From contig JAHIRD010000141.1 of assembly GCA_018818835.1 (NCBI GenBank), forward strand, positions 68,608-132,607: DNA of 64,000 bases. The letters run 5' to 3'. Below are positions 1-7,042 of the stretch, in pieces (position 1 is the first letter of the stretch; every line of letters begins with the position of its first letter). A program made the translations under genes and the position numbers. The stretch is from Pseudomonadota bacterium. GTDB taxonomy: Bacteria; Desulfobacterota; Desulfobacteria; Desulfobacterales; Desulfolunaceae. The notes under the pieces were generated by a model that saw nothing but the letters and a program-made list of their open reading frames with translations, did not search any database and was not told the origin of the DNA.

Positions 1-975
1 GGTGCAGTATGTGATCACATGTTTTCCGTCCGCTTCAATCATCCGTTTGGATTTCCAGGCCTCACCAAGCTCAGGGTTGACAAACCCGGCCCCTCCGCCT
101 TCACCGCAACAAAGGGTTTTGATGCCGGAATGGGGCATTTCAGAAAGAATGCAGCCCGTCCGGGTTGCCAAAGCCCTGACCGTGCCATGAACATGGGGAT
201 CATGCCGCAGGACACAGGGATCGTGAACGGTGAAGGTTGTGTCGGAGGGGATGTTTAACGCCTCACCATCCAAGCATTCATAGATCGAGACAATATCAAA
301 GCCTCCAAGATATGTTTTGAAGACCTTAAAGCAGTTCGGGCAGGCCACAATGATTCTGTTTACACCGTTTTCCGAAAGATAGGTCTTCATCTCGCCGAGC
401 ATGTCGGAAAAATATGTCTGGCGTCCAAGATCGTGGGATGGCTTGCAGCAGCAATCCAGAACAATGCCGGTTGACGGGTCTGATTGTCTCAGATAATCAT
501 ACAGTTCAAGGGTGATTCCCGGCCGTGTGCCGGTGAGGCCGCATCCCGGGAAAAAAACAGTGTTGCCCTGTTCAGGCAGGCTGTAGAACGAAAAAAATGG
601 TGACGTCCCCCGCTTCTCATACGCCATCAGCGGATTATGGGATTTCAGCGGGGCAAGGCCAAGGCTCACGGCCTGTCGCCGCATGTCAAGAAAAAGGTCA
701 GCCGGGGTCAGATGTTCAGGGCATACCGATCCGCACAGGCCGCACAGACTGCATTCAAAGGCGGACAGGAGATATTCCCCGCCAGCCAACAGGACATTGC
801 CTGCGATGGTTTTCGGTACGCCGTATCTTTGAAGAAACACGCATTCTTTCCGGCAGATTCCACAGCCGGTGCATGCGTCACGCATACTCAAGGCAGCAAC
901 ATCAAGGCGTGGATGGTGTGTTTCCATATCCGAGGAGATCGTTGTTTTTTCCGCTTGAGGCATGTTTAGTTTCAT
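1..975 (-). CDS. CCG-domain Fe-S oxidoreductase (HdrD/GlpC/GlcF-like), 3' end outside window
   Basis: The reverse strand is open from an ATG at 975 to the window edge (325 codons), so the C-terminus is missing. Two [4Fe-4S] ferredoxin motifs lie near residues 35-45 (CTGCGICRKEC) and 74-85 (CSLCGLCGSVCP). The first CCG module follows (PGCGL, then DCCCKPSHD, then ACPNC), and the second begins with HDPC and LCCGEGGG and is cut off. This layout is typical of soluble HdrD/GlpC/GlcF-type subunits that pass electrons to quinones, disulfides or a partner dehydrogenase. An in-frame stop just upstream limits the start to 975 or the in-frame ATG at 963; no strong Shine-Dalgarno is visible. The partner enzyme lies outside the window, so the substrate cannot be inferred. 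It is not adjacent to the Hdr operon at 22-31 kb. Confidence 0.85.
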   Translation of the reverse strand, partial: MKLNMPQAEKTTISSDMETHHPRLDVAALSMRDACTGCGICRKECVFLQRYGVPKTIAGNVLLAGGEYLLSAFECSLCGLCGSVCPEHLTPADLFLDMRRQAVSLGLAPLKSHNPLMAYEKRGTSPFFSFYSLPEQGNTVFFPGCGLTGTRPGITLELYDYLRQSDPSTGIVLDCCCKPSHDLGRQTYFSDMLGEMKTYLSENGVNRIIVACPNCFKVFKTYLGGFDIVSIYECLDGEALNIPSDTTFTVHDPCVLRHDPHVHGTVRALATRTGCILSEMPHSGIKTLCCGEGGGAGFVNPELGEAWKSKRMIEADGKHVITYCT

Positions 976-990
976 CTTGTGGCTCGTCTC

Positions 991-1029
991 AATGTCCAAT
1001 TATTATTGTTTTCATCATATTGGGACATT
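991..1029. promoter_or_regulatory. Inverted repeat upstream of the Fe-S oxidoreductase
   Basis: AATGTCCAAT (991-1000) and ATTGGGACATT (1019-1029) form an imperfect inverted repeat with one extra base. It lies 16-54 nt upstream of the start codon at 975, where an operator or leader hairpin would be expected. No regulator is assigned. Confidence 0.35.
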
Positions 1030-1093
1030 GGTTACAAACTGATTAAACAGGGTCTGGTATAATAATCTGTTTTTTATTAAAGGACTTAAAATA

Positions 1094-1108
1094 TGATATA
1101 TTATATCA
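1094..1108. promoter_or_regulatory. AT-rich perfect palindrome TGATATA-T-TATATCA
   Basis: A 7-bp perfect inverted repeat around a single central base, 119 nt upstream of the iron-sulfur oxidoreductase start. The shape fits a dimeric helix-turn-helix operator, but no family is assigned and chance is possible in AT-rich DNA. Confidence 0.25.
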
Positions 1109-1199
1109 ATATGTCAAATCGGAAATAAGAATATTCTTATGTCATTCCATCGAGATTTACGATTAGGGATAACCCCACCATTCGTGTCGCCAGCCGCAA

Positions 1200-1560
1200 A
1201 TGTTCCTATGCAAAATAACGTGCATCTTATCCTTGATCAACGGGAATCATACTCTTGCCGTTAAAATTGATGGTAGTCTATGGGCATGGGGGCCGTGTGC
1301 CCACGGTCAGCTCGGCAACGGGTCTTCATCAGGTCAGGTGCTGTCGCCTGTGGAAATAGAGCCCGGAACAGCATGGACATGTGTTGCAGCAGGGGACCAC
1401 TTCTGCCTCGGTTTAAAACAGGACATTTCATATGCATGGGGCGACAATGGCTACGGCCAACTCGGCGTCGGGGGCACGGATGATTCAGATGTTCCATTGC
1501 ACGTAGAACTTTATTAAATCATACACGCATGGCAGGCCACAAACGTCATGGGGCTTACCA
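1200..1560 (+). pseudogene. RCC1-repeat protein remnant
   Basis: An open frame at 1200-1517 encodes about one and a half RCC1 (regulator of chromosome condensation type, beta-propeller) repeats. Diagnostic pieces are DGSLWAWG, HGQLGNG, AAGDHFCLGL, YAWGDNGYGQLG. RCC1 propellers normally have about seven such repeats in several hundred residues, so this 105-codon piece lacks both ends. After the stop at 1515-1517 another frame continues with HAWQATNV, which resembles the opening of a further repeat and suggests a frameshift. There is no signal peptide and no convincing ribosome binding site. Best read as a decayed gene fragment. Nothing recognisable follows up to 1778. Confidence 0.6.
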
Positions 1561-1778
1561 ATCAGCCCCGCTGGCCACGTCACGGAATAGTTTATCATAA
1601 TTCGACTCGTTCAACCTCTCTTTCTGAAAAAGGGATGCGTTACCAGGGACCGGAGCCTGGGAAGGGGGTTGAGGCCTTTTTACCAAGACAAGAGTATAAA
1701 TGGGTGGCTTTTTTATGGATTTTACTTTAAAATAAAAAGAATTGGGGGATTTTGAATACTAACTATTGGGAGGAAATT

Positions 1779-1970
1779 ATGATTATTACTTTGACAGACA
1801 ACGGGGGACGGCGTCTGGAAGGTGACAGGCGGTTGCTGGTGGAAGAAAACTACAGCCCCGAAAGACGATCGGGCCTGGACCGGCGGGTTGAAGGTGACCG
1901 CAGGAAAGAAAAGAAACAATCCGGAACCACCAGCGAACGTCGAACGATTTACGAACTATTAAGTGCATGA
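1779..1970 (+). CDS. Small arginine-rich protein with repeated (D/E)RR motifs
   Basis: A 63-residue protein starting at an ATG preceded by GGGAGGAAATT, a good Shine-Dalgarno. The sequence is built on a repeated basic motif: GRRLEGDRR, PERRSGLDRR, VEGDRRKEKK, SERRTIYE. Small proteins with such DRR/ERR repeats are common in deltaproteobacteria, but I know of no established function. The repeats suggest nucleic-acid or anionic-surface binding, which is inference. It is a monocistronic gene with its own terminator directly downstream. Confidence 0.6.
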   Translation: MIITLTDNGGRRLEGDRRLLVEENYSPERRSGLDRRVEGDRRKEKKQSGTTSERRTIYELLSA

Positions 1971-1997
1971 TTTTTTGATCAGCCTATGAATGATCCG

Positions 1998-2026
1998 GGC
2001 TCCGGCTTTTCATGCCGGAGCCTTTT
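1998..2026 (+). terminator. Intrinsic terminator of the small RR-rich gene
   Basis: GGCTCCGGC (1998-2006) pairs perfectly with GCCGGAGCC (2014-2022) around a 7-nt loop and is followed by TTTT. It lies 28 nt after the stop codon at 1970. Confidence 0.8.
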
Positions 2027-2149
2027 ACCTATTTCCTCTCCTTTGACGTCTCGTCTTTTGCCTGAATGTTGCCCATTAAAATCCATCGGTCACGTCCGGC
2101 TGATTTTCAATGATACCGAAAATTCTTTGGCAAGGAGACGACGATTTAT

Positions 2150-2371
2150 ATGAATTATTTTTTCCAAAATAAACGGGAATGGGTTAATGCTCTGGTGATG
2201 GGATGCCCTTTTGGTCAAGCTCTGCCGGATTGTCCCTTGACAGCCATACGCAAAGAGTCCCCTACCATAAGATTCAAGCAGATCAAATCCCTGACCGACG
2301 TCGCTATCAACGTCATGATTGCATATCATAAGGACTGTTTGGGGGCCCGGGAAAGGGAGCTTCTTAAATAG
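2150..2371 (+). CDS. Small conserved Cys-containing protein, function unknown
   Basis: A 73-residue protein with AAGGAG about 13 nt before the ATG. It contains CPFGQALPDCPL followed by a helical segment and a final HKDCLGARE. The pattern CPFG...DCPL...HxxCL...RE recurs in small cytosolic proteins of deltaproteobacteria, and the conserved cysteines and histidine could bind a metal (inference). No signal peptide and no membrane segment. No function is assigned. Confidence 0.55.
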   Translation: MNYFFQNKREWVNALVMGCPFGQALPDCPLTAIRKESPTIRFKQIKSLTDVAINVMIAYHKDCLGARERELLK

Positions 2372-2421
2372 TTCCTATCCATAAACTCCATTGATGGACA
2401 CTGAATAACCTAAAATGATTA

Positions 2422-3228
2422 TCAGATATCCGGCAGCGCTTCTTTGACCAGTTCAATGACTCTCTCCAGGGGAATTCGTTCATGGGTTTTGGCAACAAAA
2501 CCGGTTTTATGAGTGAACTTGATGTCCGGGTTGCCTTCCAGTTTGGAAAAGTTGACTTCCGGAACATTGTCGAAGCGGCACATTTTCCATCCTTTACCCC
2601 GGCTGTCATGGGTGATGAGGACCGCAGCAGGGTCATTCATTGTGTCGTTGTATTCCTGTGACCCGGTAGAATCATCGGTATGGCCGATGACGATCAACTT
2701 GTTTTTCAACGTGACTTTTTTACATTTTCCCCAGAATTTGAACCGTGCAGCCATCCCCGACGCTTTTTTGATCATGCTGATTCCAAACCTTCGCATCAGG
2801 TCAATGGATGATGCGGGATCTGCGGCAAAGAGGTCAAGATACCACTCCTCAAAGGGGCTGTAGGTGATCCGTAAACGGCTGGTACCCAGTTCGGCCCCTG
2901 TCTTTGCAGGTCCGAACCGGTCGATTTTGTCTTTGAAATCGAACCAGGGAAGGGTCCGCAGTTCCCGGGTCAAGTCCAGATAATCAGATACCAAAACAAA
3001 ACTCGCAGAATGATTGATGTCCTGATGGTGGTCGAAATTTTTTAAATGGGGTTCCAGACGTTCGCCAATGTCAACCACCCAGATATCCGGATTATCAAGC
3101 TCCTCCAGTGATGGCTCCCGACGTTCGATGTAAAACGTGGTGTCCGGCGAGGTTGCGAGAATCAGTGAAATGGCAAAAAACTCGTCAAAGTGCGCAGACC
3201 CGGGATGGGTGATGATCAACGTGCCCAA
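2422..3228 (-). CDS. MYG1/UPF0160-family phosphoesterase-like protein
   Basis: A 268-residue protein. The N-terminus has the MYG1-type metal site THPGSAHFDEFFA (residues 7-19) and, further on, VDIGERLEPHLKNFDHHQD, matching the family pattern of a DxG strand followed by the DHH motif. MYG1 proteins are DHH-related nucleases; the eukaryotic member processes RNA in nucleus and mitochondria. Most family members are somewhat longer, about 290-370 residues, so this is a short version. It stands alone between divergent and convergent neighbours, so context gives no clue to its substrate. Confidence 0.7.
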   Translation of the reverse strand: MGTLIITHPGSAHFDEFFAISLILATSPDTTFYIERREPSLEELDNPDIWVVDIGERLEPHLKNFDHHQDINHSASFVLVSDYLDLTRELRTLPWFDFKDKIDRFGPAKTGAELGTSRLRITYSPFEEWYLDLFAADPASSIDLMRRFGISMIKKASGMAARFKFWGKCKKVTLKNKLIVIGHTDDSTGSQEYNDTMNDPAAVLITHDSRGKGWKMCRFDNVPEVNFSKLEGNPDIKFTHKTGFVAKTHERIPLERVIELVKEALPDI

Positions 3229-3461
3229 AAAAGACCTCCCATAATCGGATAATAATGAAAAGACGTAAAATCGACCTAATCGAAAGAAAAAAAGAAAAAG
3301 GTTAAGTATCAGAATGAGCCGAGATATTCAAACGGATTTTTTTATTTTTTTATCGTGTGACTTCCTATGAAAAGCAAACGTACCCGTGTTCGGATGTTTG
3401 ACATTAAACCCGGTTTAAGGTATGTAAGTTTTTCTTTTAATTTAAGATGCAGGAGAAGGGC

Positions 3462-3953
3462 ATGGGCATTATATCAAACATTTTTACGAGCAGAAAAAAG
3501 AAGTTGCACCGAAAAATTGACATGGCCATCGATCAGGTCAAGCATGGCACTTACAATATCCTGTTCATGCGATATCTTGAACGATTCGACCGCGATTTTT
3601 CGGGACATCTTGCCGCTGCAGTCACCAATGCCCTTTTCGCGGAAAAGCCCCTGGGAAAAGATGCCCAGGGTTTTCTTGAAAAGAATCGAAAAGAAGTGGA
3701 ATCCGAGACCCTTTTACTGAAAGGCGATGACGAGATCGGGTTTCTTGTGGCCGATGCGGTCCAGATCCGGTCCATGATTGTGTTTGCTGTCCAGAAATCA
3801 GGGACCTACGATCTGAATTTTGGAAAATCCCTTGAACTATTAAGAAAGCTGGATTTGCTTAAAAAGCCGGAAGAGGTTACCAAACCCGGATTGTTTATCG
3901 TCAAAGCTGACAAGTATTTTAAAGCGACACTCAAAAAAGTGAAATATCTGTAA
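3462..3953 (+). CDS. Hypothetical protein, about 163 aa
   Basis: I do not recognise a family. The start at 3462 (MGIISNIF) is chosen because AGGAG at 3450-3454 lies at good spacing before it; an in-frame ATG at 3447 would place the ribosome site inside the gene. The protein is soluble and largely alpha-helical, rich in lysine, with a run of basic residues at the N-terminus (SRKKKLHRK). There is no signal peptide and no cysteine motif. A dispersed repeat begins four bases after its stop codon. Confidence 0.6.
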   Translation: MGIISNIFTSRKKKLHRKIDMAIDQVKHGTYNILFMRYLERFDRDFSGHLAAAVTNALFAEKPLGKDAQGFLEKNRKEVESETLLLKGDDEIGFLVADAVQIRSMIVFAVQKSGTYDLNFGKSLELLRKLDLLKKPEEVTKPGLFIVKADKYFKATLKKVKYL

Positions 3954-3956
3954 TAT

Positions 3957-4060
3957 TGATGGCATCGTAAAAAGACTCATAAGCGGCCTTATAGTGTTTA
4001 GCCGGACGTTCGACATACGCATCATGTATGCCGTGCCGTAACCCAGGCCAAACGTTATCA
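3957..4060 (+). repeat. Dispersed intergenic repeat, copy 1 (about 104 bp)
   Basis: It begins TGATGGCATCGTAAAAAG and continues through GTGTTTAGCCGGACGTTCGACATAC to CCAGGCCAAACG. Most of it aligns with the reverse complement of 13769-13868 (copy 2), and the first 18 bases recur at 31268 (copy 3). The inner part (about 3993-4053) is itself an imperfect inverted repeat, TGTTTAGCCGG... with ...CCAGGCCAAAC. As in copy 2 it starts immediately after a stop codon. Confidence 0.75.
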
Positions 4061-4110
4061 CAAGGAGATATGAACATGGATGATTACCGTTCAAAAAGCT
4101 GGTGGCTTGA

Positions 4111-4263
4111 ATCCCTATTCCCAAAGGGGCAAAAGGAGACAGGATAGATACTATCCTTTCAGGTGCCTTGAGGCAACTCGCCGATTCGGGACGATTGGAA
4201 ACGTTGTATGAAAAAGTCCATGGCCCTTATGTAAAATGGCAACCGGCAGATATGGGTTGGTGA
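4111..4263 (+). pseudogene. C-terminal remnant of a solute-binding protein
   Basis: The reading frame ending in TGA at 4261-4263 encodes PIPKGAKGDRIDTILSGALRQ and ends LYEKVHGPYVKWQPADMGW. That resembles the tail of family 3 periplasmic binding proteins, where a final helix of the form L..aL..L..sGrl..iyeKw is usual. It has a stop codon at 4108-4110 and no start of its own, and a neighbouring frame (MDDYRSKSWWLESLFPKGQK) looks like the preceding piece after a frameshift. The rest of 4061-4363 shows nothing else. Confidence 0.45.
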
Positions 4264-4363
4264 TTGTAACTCAAATGGCTTCATCTACTGTGCTTGGCCA
4301 GAGGATTCACGCCTGACCAAGGCTACTTTTAACGAAGGCATCACGCATAATCAGGGACGGGTA

Positions 4364-5194
4364 CTAATCACCGCACTGATCGCAGGGAACCCCGTCTTCG
4401 GGATGCCATAGCGCCATCCATTCGCCGTCCCATCTGGCTTTATAGAATTTCCCTGAAACGTAAAACCAGGTTTTGAGAAATTTCTCCAGGGGAACAGCCT
4501 GAATTCCTGAATGGTTTTTCAAGGAATCAACATAATAAACCATGGTATTATCGGGGCTGAATCCGATCAGAGTGACATAATGTCCCATGAAGGGGATGGA
4601 GCTTTCAAGGTGTATCACAACAGGGATATCGTTCGTGAGAAGGTGTTTGCGGATATAAGTGAGCCGTTCAAGCCTGGCCTTAGATTCCCTGATTCCGGTA
4701 TGTGAGGAACACACATAGGCATGATAGAGCGGTGCATTGTTTTTGGGGGAGAGGTAAAGATCAGCCGTTTTTTTTAAAAGAGACCAGCTTGAACCTGTCC
4801 CGTAAGGTTGAAGAAATTTTCCAAAGGCTGATTCATCGATATACATGGGTTTTTCCCGGTTTATATTCCGGATTTCCACGGGTTTATCTTCACAGGCTTT
4901 TTGGGAGGGGCGTTTATGGTAATAGGCCCCGTAATCCTTATAATAACTGATGATATGATACACGGAAGCCGGTCCGCAGTAACCTGAGCCGTCAATGGGC
5001 GCAACCCAGTCCCACCTTTGGGTATTTTCGTAGGGTTGACGAATGTTACCATGCCGGATGAATGGTTGTGTCGAAATGATGCTTTCTGTGGGCTTTTGGG
5101 AACCATTGCCCAGGTTACGGCAGCTTGAACCAAGGCACAGAAAAGATATCATTCCGATGACACATGCAAGGTAGATGGACTGTTTTGTTTTCAT
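4364..5194 (-). CDS. Exported C39-like cysteine peptidase
   Basis: A 276-residue protein from the ATG at 5194; longer in-frame starts run into the upstream gene. The N-terminus is a secretion signal (KQSIYLACVIGMISFLCLG) ending near Cys25, but the lipobox LGSSC is non-canonical, so lipid anchoring is uncertain. The papain-like C39 fold is shown by the Cys motif DGSGYCGPASVYHIISYY (Cys73), the His motif MGHYVTLIGF and the following Asp in YYVDSL. Such proteins cleave Gly-Gly leader peptides or peptidoglycan-linked peptides; the substrate here is unknown. It follows the glycosidase-like gene by 10 nt, so the two are probably cotranscribed. Confidence 0.7.
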   Translation of the reverse strand: MKTKQSIYLACVIGMISFLCLGSSCRNLGNGSQKPTESIISTQPFIRHGNIRQPYENTQRWDWVAPIDGSGYCGPASVYHIISYYKDYGAYYHKRPSQKACEDKPVEIRNINREKPMYIDESAFGKFLQPYGTGSSWSLLKKTADLYLSPKNNAPLYHAYVCSSHTGIRESKARLERLTYIRKHLLTNDIPVVIHLESSIPFMGHYVTLIGFSPDNTMVYYVDSLKNHSGIQAVPLEKFLKTWFYVSGKFYKARWDGEWMALWHPEDGVPCDQCGD

Positions 5195-5204
5195 AATGTC
5201 TGCT

Positions 5205-6032
5205 TTACTGTTTTTGACGTGCAAAGGAGTTATCCCATACATCCAGGGCTTGTTTTGCCCCGAAATTTTCATTCATTAAACCGAGGGTTGTGAACAAGGA
5301 AAGGTTATCAGGTATGGGCAGGGGCAAGCTGCTGATATCGATGTCGGCAAAAAGGGTTTGTATGACGGCTTTGGCGCTGATGCTGTCAAGAAGGTCCGCC
5401 TGGAGGGCAATGTACCTGGCCTGGGTATCCTGGGAGGATGTAATGGCGCCGACACTGTTGCTGATCCAGCCTCCTTCCACAACCATGGCAGGCAACGATA
5501 TGCCAGCCAGAAGGCGGCTGTAATAATCGTCCGGGATATCGTCGGGTTGAGCAAAACCAAAGTAGGGGTAGGATGATAGACCCAGGGCCTGTGCAAAGGG
5601 AAAATCAACAATATCCGTATCAATCCCTTCAAAGGTTCCATCCCCGCCCAATACGCCCCAGGCTGTTTCAACCTGGACACTGATCAGAATGGGTGCTGTT
5701 GCATGAATGGCCTCAAGATCCCCGGCCGCGTCATTTGCTGCCTGGACCACCGCCGTATAGACATTGGCGGGTGCTATCTTCCGAATCAGGTTTGTCTCGG
5801 ATGCCAGGCCGATATAGTCGGGTTCCAGTAATTGGACAAAGGCTGTTACATAATCACGGTAAAGCTGCTGTATGGCTGTCTCGGTGATGCTGCGCCCAAG
5901 AGCGCGTAATTGGGGGGGCTCTTCTCCCCGGGATAAGCCATCCGTGAGATCCGCCATAAAAAAAAGGCGCAACCCTTTACTTCGCATATACGCTACCAGA
6001 GGGACTTTATCGCGGTTATTGTTTGCCATCAT
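5205..6032 (-). CDS. TIM-barrel glycoside hydrolase-like protein lacking its N-terminal part
   Basis: A 275-residue protein whose ATG overlaps the cysQ stop (ATGA), so it is probably translated by coupling. TIM-barrel features are the strand LRLFFMADLTDG, LLEPDYIGLASETN with a candidate acid/base Glu, LGLSSYPYFGFAQPDD, and MVVEGGWISNS with a candidate nucleophile Glu. This pattern is like GH53/GH5-type clan A enzymes. Families of this type have one or two more beta-alpha units and usually a signal peptide at the N-terminus. Both are missing, as if the 5' part had been lost and the rest joined to cysQ. It could be an inactive or cytosolic relic. Confidence 0.55.
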   Translation of the reverse strand: MMANNNRDKVPLVAYMRSKGLRLFFMADLTDGLSRGEEPPQLRALGRSITETAIQQLYRDYVTAFVQLLEPDYIGLASETNLIRKIAPANVYTAVVQAANDAAGDLEAIHATAPILISVQVETAWGVLGGDGTFEGIDTDIVDFPFAQALGLSSYPYFGFAQPDDIPDDYYSRLLAGISLPAMVVEGGWISNSVGAITSSQDTQARYIALQADLLDSISAKAVIQTLFADIDISSLPLPIPDNLSLFTTLGLMNENFGAKQALDVWDNSFARQKQ

Positions 6033-6850
6033 CTTCCTTGAACAATAAACCAGGGGTTCAACAAATTTTCCTTATTATAAGAAAGGGGAGACTCAGTGCC
6101 GTATTGTTTGACCAAAAGGCCACTGCCTTCGGCAATGGCCTGACCTGCCGCGGTATCCCACTCCATGGTGGGGCCGAGTCTTGGATAGATATCGGCTTTC
6201 CCTTCGGCAACCAGACACAGTTTCAAAGAACTGCCCGCAGAGATGAATTCCACGGGGTCGTATTCTGTTTTTTTCTTTTCAACAAAGGCTAAAAGTTCAG
6301 GGGTGGCGTGGGAGCGGCTGCCCACGATGGTATAGGGCCTTTTGTCGCTGAATTCTCTGACTGGGGCACGTAGAGGCAGTTTTGACGAGACGTTGATCAG
6401 GTTGTCCAGGTCCATGGTTTTGGGAAGTTCTGATTCCGGCAGCATGTATGTGTAAGCACCTGTGCTTTGGGAAGAAAAATAAAGAATGTTTTTTACAGGG
6501 ACATAAATGACACCCAGCACAGGTCTGTGATGGTCTATCAACGCAATATTGACCGTAAATTCCCCGTTTTTTTTGATAAATTCTTTGGTTCCGTCCAGGG
6601 GGTCCACGAGCCAGAATGTATCCCAGTTTTTTCTTTCCGAATAGGGAATGTTTCGTCCCTCTTCACTTAATATTGGAAGACTGAAACCCGACAGGGCCCT
6701 TTCAATAACCGCATGTGCACGCTTGTCAGCCAGGGTCAAGGGGGAGTCGTCTTTTTTGTGTTCAATGTCGAAATCGGTCTGATATACTTCAAGGATTTCC
6801 TGGCCGGCTTCAATGGCCGCGTGGATGACTGCAAGCAGATACCTTGTCAT
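6029..6850 (-). CDS. cysQ: 3'(2'),5'-bisphosphate nucleotidase CysQ
   Basis: A 273-residue inositol-monophosphatase-fold enzyme that hydrolyses 3'-phosphoadenosine 5'-phosphate (PAP) to AMP, removing a by-product of sulfate assimilation and sulfotransferases. The Mg/Li-binding motifs are present: LSEEG near residue 61, WLVDPLDGTKEF (residues about 80-91) and, near the C-terminus, EWDTAAGQAIAEG. The length is normal for CysQ. It heads a minus-strand group with the glycosidase-like gene, which it overlaps by 4 nt. Confidence 0.9.
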   Translation of the reverse strand: MTRYLLAVIHAAIEAGQEILEVYQTDFDIEHKKDDSPLTLADKRAHAVIERALSGFSLPILSEEGRNIPYSERKNWDTFWLVDPLDGTKEFIKKNGEFTVNIALIDHHRPVLGVIYVPVKNILYFSSQSTGAYTYMLPESELPKTMDLDNLINVSSKLPLRAPVREFSDKRPYTIVGSRSHATPELLAFVEKKKTEYDPVEFISAGSSLKLCLVAEGKADIYPRLGPTMEWDTAAGQAIAEGSGLLVKQYGTESPLSYNKENLLNPWFIVQGR

Positions 6851-7042
6851 GATTCAAAACTCCTTTAGACACGTGACGGGGCATGGTTTTTATGCCAGCC
6901 TGTGTATTCAATGTTGATTATGTGACCATTTTTCACCTATGATAGATAAAACAATTTTTCTGTCCTGTCTGCAAGGTTTTTACTTTTTTTTCATCAATTA
7001 CCTTAATGAGGTGTTTGGCACAACAAAGCCGGTCAGCAAACA

